A DNA stretch of 64,000 bases, from the NCBI GenBank assembly GCA_035440445.1, contig DAORMJ010000004.1, positions 117,863 to 181,862 on the forward strand, given 5' to 3'. Under the pieces are notes generated by a model that did no database searches, was not told where the DNA came from, and saw only the letters and a program-made list of their open reading frames with translations. The stretch is from Ga0077548 sp035440445 (GTDB lineage: Bacteria; Pseudomonadota; Alphaproteobacteria; Rhizobiales; Xanthobacteraceae). The translations under genes and the position numbers were made by a program. This document shows positions 25,675 to 32,544 of the stretch, in pieces (positions within the stretch are counted from its first letter, which is position 1; every line of letters begins with the position of its first letter).

Positions 25675-26055
25675 GTGGCAGAAGAAGGGCATGACAAGAG
25701 CGTTCAATTCATCACTAAGCTAGTTCAGCTTACTCAGGATGGAAACTTGAGGTGGACGCCCACCCCAGCGGTATTGTCTTCAGCTAATAGTTCAGCTTTC
25801 AGCACTGTTATCAATGATAGGAAGTTACGGATTTATTTAGTTCAACCAAAGTTTGTCGGCTCGACTAGCGCGTTGGCAACTATCCTTGGAACGGATAGCG
25901 CAAGCAGAAAAATTGCAGTTCTTGAATTGCTCGATGATTTCGAGCAGCCCGTGTATTCCTTTGAGCGGATTGCAGGACTTGAGGATTTATATCGAAGCGC
26001 GTCGTTTTCTGCTTCTGGCGTAGATGATCTAATTAATTCTGTTCTTGAGCGTTAA
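25675..26055 (+). CDS. Unknown protein, second gene of AT-rich cassette
   Basis: 126 residues. FITKLVQLTQDGNLRW at the start and LELLDDFEQPVYSFERIAGLEDLYRSASF near the end suggest a small mixed alpha/beta domain found in scattered island genes; I cannot name a function. GTG at 25675 was chosen because GGAGGG lies 7 nt upstream. It is coupled to the preceding membrane protein gene and shares its AT-rich composition. Confidence 0.65.
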   Translation: MAEEGHDKSVQFITKLVQLTQDGNLRWTPTPAVLSSANSSAFSTVINDRKLRIYLVQPKFVGSTSALATILGTDSASRKIAVLELLDDFEQPVYSFERIAGLEDLYRSASFSASGVDDLINSVLER

Positions 26056-26412
26056 CTGCTCTATCAATGTCTGGCTTACTCCCGCTTTCTCGAGCGTTTG
26101 AACGTAACGAAGAAGCTTTTCGCTCGTATTACCGAGTCTCGCATCGAGATGCGGCCCGGTAATGACGAAGAGAGAGCGAGGCGTCTCCGGAGGAGGGAAG
26201 CACAACGCCCGCCATCCTCGCTTCTCAGCCCCGCCAGACGTCGTTTGCTATTTGCGCGAATAAGGCGCATAGGGGTTCCGTTCGATCTGCTTATGTACTG
26301 GCCACGGCCTCAAACGCTCTCTCCAAGACATCGCTGCATCGGGAAAAGGTTCTGCGCGCACTGCGCAGCGCCTGCAATCTCGCCTGTCATGGCGATACTC
26401 TAGGAGACGACA
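26056..26412. other. 357-bp stretch with no supported gene; leader of the cold-shock gene
   Basis: Composition returns to the genomic norm. Short open frames exist on the minus strand but are arginine/serine-rich and show no family features. The last 150 bp may be the structured 5' leader often found before csp genes. AGGAGACGAC precedes the csp start. Confidence 0.4.
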
Positions 26413-26622
26413 ATGACCACTGGTGTTGTGAAGTTTTTCAATGCGCAAAAAGGTTTCGGTTTCATTCAGCCCGTCGACGGCTCGAAGGATGTGTTCGTGC
26501 ACATCTCGGCAGTCGAGCGCTCGGGCATGAGCACGCTCAACGAAGGCCAGAAGGTCTCGTTCGACATCGTCGCTGACAAGCGCAGCGGCAAGTCGGCAGC
26601 CGAGAACCTCGAAGCGGCGTAA
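26413..26622 (+). CDS. Cold-shock (CspA family) protein
   Basis: 69 residues, one OB-fold cold-shock domain with RNP1 KGFGFI and RNP2 VFVHISAV. It is an RNA chaperone that melts secondary structure. AGGAG precedes the ATG, and a strong terminator follows 22 nt after the stop, so the gene is monocistronic. Whether it is cold-induced cannot be told from the sequence. Confidence 0.96.
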   Translation: MTTGVVKFFNAQKGFGFIQPVDGSKDVFVHISAVERSGMSTLNEGQKVSFDIVADKRSGKSAAENLEAA

Positions 26623-26644
26623 GCCTTTATCGAGACGAAATCCG

Positions 26645-26674
26645 AAAAGCCCGGTCGCAAGACCGGGCTTTTTT
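26645..26674 (+). terminator. Rho-independent terminator of csp gene
   Basis: Stem AAAGCCCGGTC/GACCGGGCTTT with loop GCAA, then a T run. Confidence 0.88.
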
Positions 26675-26790
26675 CTTTGACCGAATTCCTGGTGGTTGGG
26701 CTGGCGGCCATATTGCGCGAGAAAACGGCCGGCGTTCGCCGGCCGCTTCTTCGCTATCAAGCGCTTTTTCGCTATCGAGCTGGCCGCGAA

Positions 26791-26967
26791 TTACTTGATC
26801 CACTCAGGCGCGAAGTTCTTGACCGGATCCTGGGCGCTGTGTTGGTGCTGCATCGAACCCCAGTTCATTCCGACCCAGTTGCGATCCTGATGGCTCTGCG
26901 CAGAAGCGACGTTCGCCGAAGCGGTAACAGCAATTGCGGCGAGAGTACCGATAATCAGCTTTTTCAT
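26791..26967 (-). CDS. Small secreted protein, 58 residues
   Basis: Signal peptide (MKKLIIGTLAAIAVTASANVASA) and a 35-residue polar mature part (QSHQDRNWVGMNWGSMQHQ to NFAPEWIK). AAGGAGA lies 6 nt before the ATG. It resembles the short exported proteins of unknown role common in Bradyrhizobium relatives. No neighbour gives a hint of function. Confidence 0.65.
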   Translation of the reverse strand: MKKLIIGTLAAIAVTASANVASAQSHQDRNWVGMNWGSMQHQHSAQDPVKNFAPEWIK

Positions 26968-27150
26968 TGCGATCTCCTTTGGTTGTGGCCTGCGCAGACA
27001 ACGTCTCCACCTATCGAAGGTTGCGATCTTTATTTTTTCGGGTGCTGCATCCAGGCACGATTCCGCCCAATTCGAGCTGCGAGAGCGGGTTTGGCCCCGC
27101 CGCCGATCAAGTCGCGCAGCCGCTCGCTTGCCGAGAACGAAGGCAGGCAG

Positions 27151-27354
27151 ATGCTGGGCAAGGAAATGGTGCAGGCCGTCCGTCATCCGCGGCACGGTCA
27201 CAAGCCGATCTGCCGCCGCACGAAAAAATGCGCGGGCGGCAAGGACGCCTGTTCTCTCGCGGCGTTCGAACTGATCGATGTCTTGATGCAGCGTTACGTG
27301 CTGCCGGCGATCAAGCGGGGCTATGAAGCGGCAAAGGCCGCGCAGAAGCTGTAA
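27151..27354 (+). CDS. Hypothetical protein with CxxxxxKxC motif
   Basis: 67 residues, basic: VRHPRHGHKPICRRTKKCAGG, then a helix (SLAAFELIDVLMQRYVLPAIKRGYEAAKAAQKL, given here as evidence of helical character only by its start SLAAFELIDV). The start at 27151 has a weak GAAGGCAGG upstream; 27166 is another possibility. No family is recognised. Support is moderate: good codon bias and no competing frame. Confidence 0.42.
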   Translation: MLGKEMVQAVRHPRHGHKPICRRTKKCAGGKDACSLAAFELIDVLMQRYVLPAIKRGYEAAKAAQKL

Positions 27355-27376
27355 TCCGGTGAGCGTTTCCGGCGGC

Positions 27377-27526
27377 TCAGTCTTTCGGCGCGAGCGCGTC
27401 CGCGCGCTCGATCAGGCTATTGGCGACCTCGCGGAGCTTCCGCGCGGTGCCGAGATCCATCGAGGCGCGCGAAATCCGGATCAGGTGCGCGGCGGTATCG
27501 CGCAGAAATTCGTATTCGGTCGGCAT
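27377..27526 (-). CDS. 49-residue helical-hairpin protein coupled to the HWE kinase gene
   Basis: MPTEYEFLRDTAAHLIRISR begins two predicted helices around SRASMDLGTARKLREVA. The ATG lies 4 nt after the kinase stop, so translation is probably coupled. A second protein with the same core (LRLSRATLDIGTGKRLREL) is encoded at 32270-32449. The pattern, a helix, D-x-x-T, then an R/L-rich helix, is a common short bradyrhizobial motif. It is not NepR-like. The role is unknown; context suggests an accessory to the kinase. Confidence 0.6.
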   Translation of the reverse strand: MPTEYEFLRDTAAHLIRISRASMDLGTARKLREVANSLIERADALAPKD

Positions 27527-27530
27527 GGCA

Positions 27531-28991
27531 TCAGTTTTCCTGCGCGAGCGCGGCAAGCGGCACCGATAGAATGCAGACGAGGCCCGAAGGTTCAAATTTC
27601 ATTTCGACGTTGCCGCCAAGCTGGGCCGCGAACGAGCTCTTGATCAGCTTGGAGCCGAAGCTTTTGCGCGTCGGCGCTGTCACTTCCGGGCCGCCGCTTT
27701 CCTGCCAGGTCAGGACGAAGTCGCCGCCGCGCTTTCCCCAGTTCATGGCAACGCGGCCTGCGGTAGCGGAAAGCGCACCATGCTTGGTTGCGTTGGTGCA
27801 AAGTTCGTGGATCGTCAGCGCGAGCCCGACGCTCGCGCGCGAGGAAAGGTGGGTCAGTTCGCCGTCGAACGCGAAGCGGCTCTCGTCGAACGGCTCGATC
27901 GTGCTCTGCACCACTTCTTTCACGGTGGTCAGCGTCAGCTTGTCGTCGAGCAGGAGCGTGTTGGCTTTCGCGAGTGCGCGGATGCGGCCCGATACGCTCT
28001 GCTCGGCGTCGCGCAGGCTGGTGGCGTTGCGCAGCGATTGCGAGGTGATCGCGCTTACCACTGCAAGGGTGTTGTTGACGCGGTGGTGCAGTTCGCGCGC
28101 CAGCATTTCGCGCTGGCGTTCGGTGTCTTTCTTCTCGGTGATGTCGCGGGAAATGGAAAGGATGCGCGCGGGCTTGCCGTCTTCGTCGAAGATCGGCGAA
28201 ACGCTGACTTCCCAGAAGCGCATTTTGCCCTTCGCGGTGGGTGCTGCGCCCTCGAAGGTCACGCTCTTTCCGGCGCGCGCCTTCGCGACCGCTTCGCTCG
28301 CCTTGTCCTTGCCGTCGCCGGGCCAGAAGGTCGGCCACTGGCAGCCGCGGACCACCTCGAAGTCGTCGACTTCCATCACGCGCCGGCCGCCGCCGCTCAT
28401 GAAGATCAGTTCGCCCTCAAGGTTAAGCACCTTGATGCAGTCGGTGCTGCTTTCAAGGATGCTGTTCATGAAGGCGCTGTCGCGGATCAGCTGTTCGAGA
28501 TGCGCGGTCTCCACGCGCCGCGTGTTGACCTGCGGCGTGGTGTCGACCGCGACATTGATCATGCCGGAGATGTTGCCGTGATCGTCGAACAGCGGGCTGT
28601 AAGAGAAGGTCCAGAAGGTTTCCTCGTCATAGCCGTTGCGGTTCATTACGAGCCGCATGTTTTCGTCATAGGTGGCATTGCCCGCGAGCGCCTGATTCAC
28701 CAGCGGGCCGATGTCGCTCCATATTTCCGACCACACCTCGTTGAACGGGCGGCCGAGCGCGCGGCGTTTCTTGTCGCCGAGGAAGTTCGCGTAGGCGTCG
28801 TTGTAGAGGAGCGTGAGTTCGGGGCCCCACAGGATGCAGATGGCATGGCGCTGCTGCACCATCATTTGCACGATGGTTTTCAAAGACTGCGGCCAGGAAG
28901 CGGAGGGACCGAGGGGTGTTGCAGGCCAATCGAAGCCGCGAATGGCCTGACCCATCGCACCACCGCCGGACGGGAAGTCGGGCAAAGGCAA
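27531..28991 (-). CDS. PAS-domain HWE/HisKA_2 histidine kinase
   Basis: 486 residues, soluble. Two PAS domains (about 40-150 and 175-290; second ends ARILSISRDITEKK) precede an HWE-type kinase core: phospho-acceptor ELHHRVNNTLAVV (about residue 305), and N-box HELCTNATKHGAL. The ATPase region is short and diverged, as in this family. In alphaproteobacteria many HWE/HisKA_2 kinases feed the PhyR-NepR-EcfG general stress response. No response regulator is adjacent, but three EcfG-type promoters lie within 3.5 kb. Confidence 0.87.
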   Translation of the reverse strand: MPLPDFPSGGGAMGQAIRGFDWPATPLGPSASWPQSLKTIVQMMVQQRHAICILWGPELTLLYNDAYANFLGDKKRRALGRPFNEVWSEIWSDIGPLVNQALAGNATYDENMRLVMNRNGYDEETFWTFSYSPLFDDHGNISGMINVAVDTTPQVNTRRVETAHLEQLIRDSAFMNSILESSTDCIKVLNLEGELIFMSGGGRRVMEVDDFEVVRGCQWPTFWPGDGKDKASEAVAKARAGKSVTFEGAAPTAKGKMRFWEVSVSPIFDEDGKPARILSISRDITEKKDTERQREMLARELHHRVNNTLAVVSAITSQSLRNATSLRDAEQSVSGRIRALAKANTLLLDDKLTLTTVKEVVQSTIEPFDESRFAFDGELTHLSSRASVGLALTIHELCTNATKHGALSATAGRVAMNWGKRGGDFVLTWQESGGPEVTAPTRKSFGSKLIKSSFAAQLGGNVEMKFEPSGLVCILSVPLAALAQEN

Positions 28992-29100
28992 TTCCTTTTA
29001 GAAGAACGAGGACTTCTTGCAGTTCGGCCGGGATTTCGCAAACGAACGGCTGTGTTCCATTTGCGACTCGCGCCGATGTGCCGGGCAGTTTCAGGTCCGG

Positions 29101-29250
29101 TTACATCCGGGGCAAATCCTTCTCCGGCGGGACCGGATCGACCAGCGGACGGTCTTCGTCCGGCTGCGAAGGCGGCGGGCTTTCGACAGGCGCGCGCTCT
29201 CCCGGCTCTTCGGGGGGCGGTTTCTGCGGCGTTACGGGTTCTTTTGCCAT
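29101..29250 (-). CDS. Proline-rich 49-residue protein, probably EcfG-controlled and leaderless
   Basis: MAKEPVTPQKPPPEEPGERA continues with further PPPSQPDEDRP and VPPEKDLPR segments; it is probably disordered. There is no Shine-Dalgarno sequence, but GGAAC-N17-CGTT ends 8 nt before the ATG, so transcription would begin at or next to the start codon. Similar short proline-rich proteins occur in bradyrhizobia. The function is unknown. Confidence 0.5.
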   Translation of the reverse strand: MAKEPVTPQKPPPEEPGERAPVESPPPSQPDEDRPLVDPVPPEKDLPRM

Positions 29251-29258
29251 GAGAGGGA

Positions 29259-29284
29259 AACGCGGCTGGGCGCTTTTGCGTTCC
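29259..29284 (-). promoter_or_regulatory. EcfG-type promoter (GGAAC-N17-CGTT)
   Basis: Read on the minus strand, a perfect -35 (GGAAC) and -10 (CGTT) pair of the alphaproteobacterial general stress sigma factor, placed directly before the proline-rich gene. Confidence 0.6.
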
Positions 29285-29411
29285 GCTTTCGATGATGCGT
29301 TGCGAAATCGATTGCTGCGAGAAAGCCGGATCGCCGCGTTGCCAAATCCGTCCTCGCCGAAAACAATCGGCTGCCAAGAAAGCTGCCAAGAAAAAAGGGA
29401 GGGTAAAAAAC

Positions 29412-29848
29412 ATGAATCTTCGACTGGTATGGCTCGCGGGTGCGTTGAGCCTCGCGCTCGCTGCCTGCGAAGGAAAGCAGGGCGCACAGGGCCCCCAAGG
29501 TCCTCAGGGACCGCAAGGTGCGCAAGGTCCAGCAGGCCCGGCCGGCACCCAAGGCCCGCAGGGACCGCNNNNNNNNNNNNGGGTATCGCCGGCAAGGATG
29601 GCAAGGACGGCATCGCCGGGCCGGTGGGGCCGCAGGGGCCCCGCGGGGAGGGCAACCCCTACCTTACCGAGCATCTTGCCGCTCCAAACGATAACGGCAA
29701 TTACGCCTGCACCAACAAGGCGCATGTACTGATTTCGATCACGTGTATCGATTCAGAAACGCCGGCGAAGGTCATTCATCTCAATGACCGGCAGTATCGC
29801 GGACAATGTCAGAAGGCAGGCAAGGCAATCCTGCTCTGCGAGCGCTGA
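29412..29848 (+). CDS. Collagen-like lipoprotein (interrupted by gap)
   Basis: Lipoprotein signal peptide with lipobox LAAC (MNLRLVWLAGALSLALAAC), followed by Gly-x-y triplets (GPQGPQGPQGAQGPAGPAG before the gap and GIAGKDGKDGIAGPVGPQG after it), then a C-terminal domain of about 70 residues with three cysteines (YACTNKAHV, ITCIDSET, GQCQKAGKAILLCER). The parts on either side of the Ns are in different frames; a 10-base gap would keep both the frame and the triplet register. GGGAGGG precedes the ATG. It probably forms a trimeric surface stalk; the head is unknown. Confidence 0.75.
29569..29580. other. Assembly gap (12 N) in collagen-like repeats
   Basis: The gap falls in the repetitive Gly-x-y region, where assemblers fail. 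The frame differs across it. Confidence 0.9.
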
Positions 29849-29900
29849 GACGATAACGGCGCGCCCGGCACTTGTGCGCGAGTGCCGGGCCGCAATGCGC

Positions 29901-30122
29901 TCAGGCCTTTTTCAGAAACTCCGTCCGCAACACCAGTCCCTTGACCTGCTTGGTGTTGCATTCGATCTCGGCCGGATCGCCGGTGAGCCGGATGTTTTTC
30001 ACAAGCGTACCGCGCTTGATCGTTTCCGAACTGCCTTTGACTTTGAGGTCCTTCACGAGCGTGACGGAGTCGCCGTCTTTCAATTCGTTGCCATGCGCAT
30101 CGCGCGTAATTTCTTCCGGCAT
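29901..30122 (-). CDS. PhnA/YjdM-type small protein
   Basis: 73 residues matching the C-terminal PhnA domain (DAHGNELKDGDSVTLVKDLKVKGSS and IKRGTLVKNIRLTGDPAEIEC), the SH3-like barrel of YjdM. The N-terminal zinc-ribbon of full-length YjdM is absent, as in many rhizobial members. Although named for alkylphosphonate genes, the family is not a proven phosphonate enzyme. Confidence 0.87.
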   Translation of the reverse strand: MPEEITRDAHGNELKDGDSVTLVKDLKVKGSSETIKRGTLVKNIRLTGDPAEIECNTKQVKGLVLRTEFLKKA

Positions 30123-30263
30123 CCTGCTTCCAATCTCACAATCTTCACGCGCGCTGTGTGCGCCATCGTGTTTCGCGCACCATCTGCGCGTCGTGCGGCG
30201 GAAGGGTCAAGCAGTGTGTCACGGTTATTCGTTGACTGCCGAGTAACAGCGCAAAAGCCGCTG

Positions 30264-30479
30264 TTAGGAGATCGGAGGCGGCGGCGAGAAGTGGAGGCCG
30301 GCTTCGTTCACACGGCACACGAAGCGACCTCCGTCCCACACTTCGACGGCGTAGGGTGCCCGATTGCCATACATGCTCCTCGCGCGCTCACAGGCCATTT
30401 CATCGGTTTCGAAATCGGTCTCCTCCACCGCTCGCACATGATAGCGATGATCGAGGAGGACGAATTTAAAGCGCGGCAT
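30264..30479 (-). CDS. DUF6894-like short protein
   Basis: 71 residues: MPRFKFVLLDHRYHVRAVEE...DEMACERARSMYGN...VEVWDGGRFVCRV. The order of beta-strand, helix and VEVWDGGR strand fits the small DUF6894-type proteins of bradyrhizobia. The gene at 52510-52710 ends with a similar IEVWRDDRFVGRW strand. The function is unknown. ATG at 30479 was preferred to an upstream start. Confidence 0.6.
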   Translation of the reverse strand: MPRFKFVLLDHRYHVRAVEETDFETDEMACERARSMYGNRAPYAVEVWDGGRFVCRVNEAGLHFSPPPPIS

Positions 30480-30537
30480 GCTGGTTATCTCCGGCAACAC
30501 GCATTTCGTTCCCCGTAGGCGCAAAGAGGCGGAAATG

Positions 30538-30569
30538 AAAACGCCCCGGCCTTCTTGGCCAGGGCGTTT
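30538..30569 (-). terminator. Rho-independent terminator of DUF892 gene
   Basis: Stem AAACGCCC-CGGCC / GGCCA-GGGCGTTT with loop TTCTT; on the minus strand it ends CGTTTTC. Confidence 0.75.
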
Positions 30570-30591
30570 CAGTTCGCCGGAAAACCGGCCG

Positions 30592-31101
30592 CTAGCTCGC
30601 GGCTTTGCGATTTACGCCGCGCGTTTCCGCAACGGTGGTGAGCTTTTTGTCCGCCGCTTTTTCTTCGTTCAGATTGGTCGTGAGGAGGCGCGCGATGTCG
30701 TCCCGGCCGAGTTCGCCTGCCCACGCGATCAGCGTGCCGTAGCGGGTCATTTCGTAATGTTCTACGGCCTGTGCCGCGGCGATAATTCCGGCATCGAGCA
30801 CCTGTTTATCGGCGATCTCGCCAGTCAGTTCCTTGGCTTCCTTCAGGATGCCGTCGATCGCCGGGCAGTTGACGCCTTTGACGTCTTCGCCAAGCAGCTT
30901 GAAAACCTGCTCGAGACGGCCCATCTGCTTCTCGGTTTCGTCCTTGTGCGCGCGCAGACCCGCGGAAAGATCGCGGTTCGTCGCGAGTTCGATCATGTCG
31001 GGCAGCGACTTCAGGATTTGCTGCTCGGCGTAATAGATGTCCTGCACCACATGCAGGAAAAGGTCGTCCATTGTCTTAATGTCTTTCGAAAACAGTCCCA
31101 T
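30592..31101 (-). CDS. DUF892 ferritin-like protein (YciE/YciF family)
   Basis: 169 residues, all-helical. DIYYAEQQILKSLP, HKDETEKQMGRLEQVF and AVEHYEMTRYGTL place the E, H and E-x-x-x-Y metal-type residues of the ferritin-like four-helix bundle. Members bind di-iron and are induced by stress in many bacteria. AGGAG precedes the ATG. An EcfG-like promoter lies 49 bp upstream and a terminator follows, so it is a single-gene stress unit. Confidence 0.9.
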   Translation of the reverse strand: MGLFSKDIKTMDDLFLHVVQDIYYAEQQILKSLPDMIELATNRDLSAGLRAHKDETEKQMGRLEQVFKLLGEDVKGVNCPAIDGILKEAKELTGEIADKQVLDAGIIAAAQAVEHYEMTRYGTLIAWAGELGRDDIARLLTTNLNEEKAADKKLTTVAETRGVNRKAAS

Positions 31102-31149
31102 GGTGTGCTCCTCCGGGGTGGCGCGCGCAAAGCCGCGCTAGCCTCGTGC

Positions 31150-31174
31150 AACCACACGCAGCCGGGGTTGTTCC
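31150..31174 (-). promoter_or_regulatory. EcfG-like promoter of DUF892 gene
   Basis: GGAAC-N16-GGTT on the minus strand; the -10 differs from CGTT at one base. It leads into the DUF892 gene with a leader of about 40 nt. Confidence 0.5.
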
Positions 31175-31235
31175 GTATTTTTAGAGGTCGATTTTTTACG
31201 TCGGGGAGCGGACGCGAGGCGCGGTTACGCGCGCT

Positions 31236-31571
31236 TTATCTTCGAATACAGGCGTACATATCTTTTGCGAAGATTTGCCGGTTCACGAGGAGCAGTTGCA
31301 CGCTTGAACGGAAACCTGCCGGACAAATGGCGCCGAAGGCTTCTGCCGGGCCTTGCATCGACTGATTGGGTCCGAGTTCGCCCTGCACCAATTCCTGCCG
31401 CGCGACGTCGAACAGTTCGACGTGGATCGGCTGCTTGCACTTGTTGCGGATGGTCAGGTCGCTGTGAGAGGTCGGGAGCACGACGCATTCTGGCACCGGC
31501 TTTGCCGCCTGTTGCGCGGCTGCGGGAGCCGAAAGCAAAAAAACCAGTGCGAGCGGGATTGCCCGATTCAT
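31236..31571 (-). CDS. Secreted hypothetical protein
   Basis: 111 residues with a signal peptide (MNRAIPLALVFLLSAPAAAQ) and an immunoglobulin-like beta segment (HSDLTIRNKCKQPIHVELFD) with cysteines that could form disulfides (ECVV, NKCKQ, AICPAG, YACIRR). GGAGG lies 5 nt before the ATG. Function and family are not recognised. Confidence 0.65.
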   Translation of the reverse strand: MNRAIPLALVFLLSAPAAAQQAAKPVPECVVLPTSHSDLTIRNKCKQPIHVELFDVARQELVQGELGPNQSMQGPAEAFGAICPAGFRSSVQLLLVNRQIFAKDMYACIRR

Positions 31572-31639
31572 CACGTCCTCCAGCCATTATCGTTGGGAGG
31601 ACCATAGCCCGAGTCGCGGGGGCCGCAGAACCGGTCGTC

Positions 31640-31819
31640 TCAGGTCGGCAGACGAGCCTCGGCTTCTTCCTTGGTTTTATGGGGCTTTAGGTGGGCGACG
31701 ACCCGCGGGAGGTCTTCGTGCGGGAATTTGGCGTTACAATACAGACAGAAGAAATTCGCCGGTTTCGGCGCGGCCGGCTCATCCGGCTGTTTTTTGAACA
31801 GGTCGAAGAGGCGCTTCAT
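31640..31819 (-). CDS. Small C2H2-like zinc-binding protein
   Basis: 59 residues. FFCLYCNAKFPHEDLPRVVAHLKPH has C-x2-C followed by H-x3-H, a single zinc-finger-like knuckle. The N-terminus (MKRLFDLFKKQPDEPAAPKP) is basic then proline-rich. ATG at 31819 was chosen; an upstream TTG at 31846 is possible. The role is unknown; it may bind nucleic acid. Confidence 0.55.
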   Translation of the reverse strand: MKRLFDLFKKQPDEPAAPKPANFFCLYCNAKFPHEDLPRVVAHLKPHKTKEEAEARLPT

Positions 31820-31946
31820 ATCTTTAAGACGCCCCGTCAGGCCCAAAGTTCCACCGAATCGCGCCGGTTCACGATCCTGTCATTTAAAGGCCTGCTGAGC
31901 CGTGCTTCACTGGGATCCGAGCCATCTCAGAATCAAGGAGGCAATC

Positions 31947-32132
31947 ATGGCCGAAGACGACAATCCGCTCGAGGGAGCGGAATTCGAAGCCGCGCTGGCG
32001 AAGCTCCAGGGCAACCCGGAATCCGCAGCGCTCGTTACACTCATCACCTCGCTGCGCGATGCCGTGTTGGATCTGCAGGAGCAGATGCAAGGCGGTGATG
32101 ACGACGATGAAGACGAGGATGACGACGACTAG
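31947..32132 (+). CDS. Small acidic protein with poly-Asp/Glu tail
   Basis: 61 residues: MAEDDNPLEGAEFEAALAKL, a helix with LITSLRDAVLDLQEQMQ, and a tail of about fourteen Asp/Glu residues. AGGAGG lies 6 nt upstream. A tail of this kind could bind cations or basic proteins; no family is recognised. A GC-rich hairpin follows the stop. Confidence 0.6.
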   Translation: MAEDDNPLEGAEFEAALAKLQGNPESAALVTLITSLRDAVLDLQEQMQGGDDDDEDEDDDD

Positions 32133-32157
32133 GCCGAAAAATCCTTACGAAATGCGC

Positions 32158-32178
32158 GGCCGGCAGGATCTGCCGGCC
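32158..32178. terminator. Perfect 9-bp hairpin after the acidic-protein gene
   Basis: GGCCGGCAG-GAT-CTGCCGGCC without a T run. It may end transcription or stabilise the transcript. It also happens to match the CCGGCA-N5-TGCCGG palindrome seen in the flagellar promoters. Confidence 0.45.
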
Positions 32179-32209
32179 GTGCACGTTAGTGGACGGACGG
32201 CGCGCTTTC

Positions 32210-32234
32210 GGAACCCAGCCGGACTTGCGCCGTT
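32210..32234 (+). promoter_or_regulatory. EcfG-type promoter (GGAAC-N16-CGTT)
   Basis: Perfect -35 and -10 of the general stress sigma factor, 35 bp before the ATG of the 59-residue hairpin protein. Confidence 0.65.
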
Positions 32235-32269
32235 GGCTTTGTGGCTGGTCAACCAGAGAGCTAACCGTC

Positions 32270-32449
32270 ATGGACCAATATCTTCGCGAACTGGCGGCGC
32301 GCATCTTGCGGCTTTCGCGGGCGACACTCGATATCGGAACGGGCAAGCGTCTTCGCGAATTGTCGAAGGAAGTATCGGAGAAAGCCGGCGAGGCGGAGGA
32401 TTCCGGGTCGCCCCTGTCTTCTCGACCATCTGCCCCGCGCGATCACTAA
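32270..32449 (+). CDS. 59-residue helical-hairpin protein, paralogue of the kinase-coupled protein
   Basis: MDQYLRELAARILRLSRATL continues DIGTGKRLRELSKEVSEKAG, then a polar tail. The core matches the protein encoded after the HWE kinase (IRISRASMDLGTARKLREV). It is placed under a perfect EcfG-type promoter, so it is probably part of the general stress regulon. The function is unknown. Confidence 0.6.
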   Translation: MDQYLRELAARILRLSRATLDIGTGKRLRELSKEVSEKAGEAEDSGSPLSSRPSAPRDH

Positions 32450-32544
32450 GGGCGACGCGCACCGATCTCGGCGGTGCATTTGTTTCTTGTCCTGCGCGCA
32501 ATTATTGCTGTCGCAATATTTTCGAGGCGCGGTAAGGGCGAAAG

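Noticed and set aside
26076..26270. Minus-strand open frame between the AT-rich cassette and csp
   Set aside because: Arg/Ser-rich with no family, no SD and no support from neighbours.
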